The notes under the pieces were generated by a model, which saw nothing but the letters and a program-made list of their open reading frames with translations, did not search any database and had not been told where the DNA came from. Of a DNA stretch of 5,209 nucleotides, positions 4,407 through 5,209 are shown in pieces. The stretch is from contig DATDGX010000014.1 of assembly GCA_036521875.1 (NCBI GenBank), forward strand, positions 1 through 5,209, read 5' to 3'. The position numbers and the translations under genes are program-made. This DNA comes from DATDGX01 sp036521875. Its GTDB lineage: Bacteria > Desulfobacterota > Binatia > Binatales > Binataceae. The stretch's first letter is position 1; the number at the start of each line of letters is the position of its first letter.

Positions 4407-5174
4407 TCAGGGGAAAGGTGCGAAATTCGGCGGCGGCTGGCCATAGCCAAATCCGCCGGGCGCGGCTGGGGGAAAGCCCGGATACCCGTAGCCACCGTAC
4501 GACCCATATCCGGTTCCGAATCCGCCGCCACTTCCGAATCCGCCGCCACCAAAACCGCCCGAGCCCACCAGGATGCCGATGAAAGGAAGCAGGGCACTCA
4601 GCGCGCTCGCGCTCGAACCACCCTGGTTCTGATACTGCAACTGGTCCGGCGTCTGATTCTGCTGATAGGCCTGCACTCCGCCCATCGACGAGTCGAGATC
4701 GTCGGCTGATGCCGGCGGCTGCGACTGATGCTCCGGCATCGTCGGTGCGGAATTCGCAAGCTCGGGATTTATTTTGATCCGATTGTCGATGACGACCGAA
4801 GCATCTTTCAGATACTTCCGCGTCCGGCTTTCCGCGTCGAGCTGGCCCTGTGGAGTAGCGACGAAGCCGAACAGGATCACTTGCCGCGCTTCGCCTCCTT
4901 GGACAACCTGCGCACCCACCAACGGTAGACGATGGTTTTTGAGATACTCGCTGAGCGCGCTGCTTTCTCCCGAGTCGATACTACCACCAGTGATCCGCGC
5001 CTTGCTGGGCGTCGCGACGCCGAATGCGCTCGGCTCGGTGCCAGCTCCGAGGGTTGACGCCGACGTCGGGTTCGCGGGGTTCGCGTATGGATTCTGCGGC
5101 GCGTCGCAGGAAGCGAGCGCAGTCAGCGCCAGAGCCAGCGCGAAACCGGAAACGGCTTTCGCAATTGGGCGCAT
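4407..5174 (-). CDS. Lipoprotein with a BON-like middle domain and Gly/Tyr-rich C-terminal tail
   Basis: The product has 255 residues. A type II signal peptide has a hydrophobic core at 10-19 and lipobox LASC, with Cys23 as the lipidation site. Asp24 at +2 would retain the protein in the inner membrane under the E. coli Lol rule, which may not hold here. A disordered Asn/Pro/Ser stretch follows. Residues about 70-139 form the only folded-looking part: SALSEYLKNHRLPLVGAQVV, RQVILFGFVATPQGQLDAE, and ASVVIDNRIKI. This 'V-x-L-x-G-[FV]-V-x-T ... A ... V-V-x-N-R-I-x-[IV]' pattern resembles a BON domain, which would make it the second BON-type envelope protein here. A Gln/Asn linker (150-184), a short hydrophobic patch (192-204) and a Gly/Phe/Tyr then Pro tail (205-255) end the chain. 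ATG 5174 is the only start before an in-frame TGA. Family not named with confidence. Confidence 0.78.
   Translation of the reverse strand: MRPIAKAVSGFALALALTALASCDAPQNPYANPANPTSASTLGAGTEPSAFGVATPSKARITGGSIDSGESSALSEYLKNHRLPLVGAQVVQGGEARQVILFGFVATPQGQLDAESRTRKYLKDASVVIDNRIKINPELANSAPTMPEHQSQPPASADDLDSSMGGVQAYQQNQTPDQLQYQNQGGSSASALSALLPFIGILVGSGGFGGGGFGSGGGFGTGYGSYGGYGYPGFPPAAPGGFGYGQPPPNFAPFP
4514..4549 (-). repeat. Exact two-copy 18-bp tandem repeat in the lipoprotein's Gly-rich tail
   Basis: The 18-base unit TTCCGAATCCGCCGCCAC (plus strand) occurs twice without change at 4514-4531 and 4532-4549. Read on the minus strand, it encodes repeated GGGFGS/T units. Being a multiple of three, copy-number change would lengthen or shorten the tail without breaking the frame. 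Confidence 0.85.
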
Positions 5175-5182
5175 ACAATCCG

Positions 5183-5188
5183 ATCATA
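5183..5188 (-). promoter_or_regulatory. Possible -10 element of the lipoprotein gene
   Basis: On the minus strand TATGAT matches the -10 consensus at five of six positions. It ends only eight bases before ATG 5174, so transcription would begin at or within a few bases of the start codon, a nearly leaderless message. No good Shine-Dalgarno is present between them. The -35 position runs off the window edge and cannot be assessed. Confidence 0.35.
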
Positions 5189-5209
5189 TACCCGCGGTCG
5201 CTCCCCAAC

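Overview
The window looks like chromosome from a GC-rich, free-living Gram-negative bacterium. An LptB-type ATPase (lipopolysaccharide export), a lipobox-bearing lipoprotein and secreted proteins with Sec signal peptides all imply a cell with an outer membrane. The mix of BON, DUF6496, DUF2934-like, DUF883/YqjD-like, DUF3618-like and phage-holin-III-like small proteins is typical of soil and subsurface lineages such as Acidobacteriota, Binatota-like or deltaproteobacterial groups. The sequence alone does not decide between them, and no rRNA or tRNA is present.

Layout. Positions 1-87 hold the last 28 codons of a small DUF1328-like membrane protein. Positions 188-529 encode a secreted Thr/Pro/Ala-rich protein, followed by a perfect 12-bp hairpin. 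Positions 679-1116 encode a secreted single-BON-domain protein, preceded by an A8/(AG)6 tract. Positions 1152-1298 look like a decayed DUF2934-type gene with its conserved pieces in different frames. Positions 1340-1552 encode a very basic DUF6496 protein. Next comes a 305-base gene-free, locally AT-rich stretch that probably carries the promoter and a structured 5' leader for the following run.

Positions 1858-3409 form a same-strand run of five small membrane proteins: DUF883/YqjD-like, an unnamed one, DUF3618-like, holin-III/YqjE-like and a two-helix DUF3185-like protein. The second and third overlap by 119 bases in different frames. This resembles the enterobacterial yqjD-yqjE arrangement, whose products are inner-membrane proteins made mainly in stationary phase or under stress. 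Co-expression as an envelope or stress module is my inference.

Positions 3611-4393 encode LptB, the cytoplasmic ATPase of the Lpt transporter, without its usual lptA/lptC/rpoN neighbours in view. It converges, with a 13-base gap, on a minus-strand gene (4407-5174) for a lipoprotein with a BON-like middle and a Gly/Tyr/Pro-rich tail.

I see no mobile element, CRISPR array, phage module or clear new system. The items most worth a second look are the gene overlap at 2405-2523, the DUF2934 remnant, the stack of competing hairpins over the ribosome-binding site at 1858, and the lipoprotein with its tandem-repeat tail.
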